This document shows positions 59,749 to 60,049 of a stretch of 60,049 nt of DNA, one piece after another (positions within the stretch are counted from its first letter, which is position 1; every line of letters begins with the position of its first letter). The stretch lies in the NCBI RefSeq assembly GCF_002150505.1, contig NZ_MSSV01000026.1, positions 1 to 60,049 on the forward strand, in the 5' to 3' direction. The stretch comes from Algoriphagus ratkowskyi. Lineage in GTDB: Bacteria; Bacteroidota; Bacteroidia; Cytophagales; Cyclobacteriaceae. The notes below the pieces were generated by a model that saw only the letters and a program-made list of their open reading frames with translations, had not been told where the DNA came from and ran no database searches. Made by a program: the position numbers and the translations under genes.

Positions 59749-60049
59749 CCAGTATTTTATTAAGTGCGAAGAACGCGTGAGGGGGAATGACTATAGATTT
59801 TGTCATTTTCATGATTTTTTTTGCCAAGGGCAAAACCCATAACAGCCCCGAATACAGCGAAGCGAAATTCGGGGTTTGGCAAATGATATTGAATTTAGAA
59901 TGCCAACGGCATGATCAGTAGTTTTTTTTTAACCACTAAGAACGACAAGGAAGCACAAAGAGCACCCATACCGATCGTGCCGTCGGCACTACAATACTTT
60001 CTCTGCATATCATTTAACCTGAATTGCATTCTGGACTTTTACAGGCTTT
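59749..60049. other. Right-edge spacer with dispersed repeats
   Basis: No gene is visible before the window ends. It contains the second TGCC-N3-GGCA repeat unit (59822-59911), a third TGCCGTCGGCA palindrome (59978-59988) and an ACCACTAAGAACGACAAGG stretch (59932-59950) that looks like the spacer repeats frequent in this phylum. Confidence 0.5.
59822..59988. repeat. TGCC-N3-GGCA repeat unit with inner hairpin
   Basis: TGCCAAGGGCA (59822-59832), then a hairpin with arms CCCCGAAT / ATTCGGGG (59846-59853 and 59867-59874) around ACAGCGAAGCGAA, then TGCCAACGGCA (59901-59911), and 66 nt on TGCCGTCGGCA (59978-59988). Its reverse complement matches 45046-45097 closely. Confidence 0.75.

Overview
The window reads as chromosomal DNA of a Bacteroidota bacterium, most likely of the order Cytophagales (a Cyclobacteriaceae-like lineage). 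The grounds are a TonB-dependent receptor with a DUF4249 lipoprotein partner, Bacteroidota-type promoters (TTTG, 19-20 nt spacer, TAnnTTTG), many lipoproteins with short lipoboxes, a BatB-type aerotolerance cluster and the AT-rich spacers. The genus cannot be fixed from the sequence alone. I see no rRNA, tRNA, insertion sequence, prophage or CRISPR array. Most of the 58 genes are housekeeping or metabolic and look vertically inherited.

Layout. 1-2.8 kb: a cut-off MFS exporter, prfB with an intact programmed +1 frameshift, and a small secreted protein, all on the minus strand. 2.9-8.7 kb: a plus-strand cluster headed by an Rrf2/NsrR-like regulator. It encodes a divergent cbb3-type (C-family) heme-copper oxidase subunit, a fused diheme cytochrome subunit, three uncharacterised membrane proteins, a RIC/ScdA iron-centre repair protein and a second hemerythrin-like protein. 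A 26-bp near-palindrome overlaps the probable promoter of the regulator. This cluster looks like a nitric-oxide or low-oxygen respiratory and repair module and is the most interesting part of the window. 9.1-20.9 kb: a Rnk/GreA-like factor, ilvE, a cobalamin adenosyltransferase, an ABC ATPase, a large membrane/TPR protein, gatC, plsC, a truncated hemoglobin, a membrane NfeD protease, a LysM protein and a TIGR02757 protein. 21-26.6 kb: a minus-strand run aceK - esterase - leucyl aminopeptidase - ATP-grasp ligase. 26.9-33.6 kb: a lipoprotein, a Nudix hydrolase, a DUF819 transporter, a small [2Fe-2S] protein, YbjQ, a hybrid histidine kinase and an outer-membrane barrel.

33.7-38.7 kb is a methionine-synthesis unit: a SAM-I riboswitch, split metH (two genes) and metF, matching the adenosyltransferase gene elsewhere that would supply the B12 cofactor pathway. 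38.9-50.9 kb holds HMG-CoA lyase, dprA, a MerR regulator, rsmE, a DEAD-box helicase, a queuosine-precursor transporter, RNase Z, a STAS protein, purC, a YwqK/MORN-type protein and a thiolase. 51-53.2 kb is a partial Bat cluster (one VWA and two TPR proteins). 53.3-56.6 kb is a TonB receptor plus DUF4249 pair. 56.9-59 kb is a BlaI regulator, an M56/BlaR1 sensor with a TonB-like tail and a free TonB-domain protein.

The non-coding DNA holds two 7-nt-period degenerate arrays, a dispersed repeat family built on TGCC-N3-GGCA palindromes seen in two spacers, and two short palindromes of the type CCGATA/TATCGG. These look like dispersed genomic repeats and deserve a genome-wide search.
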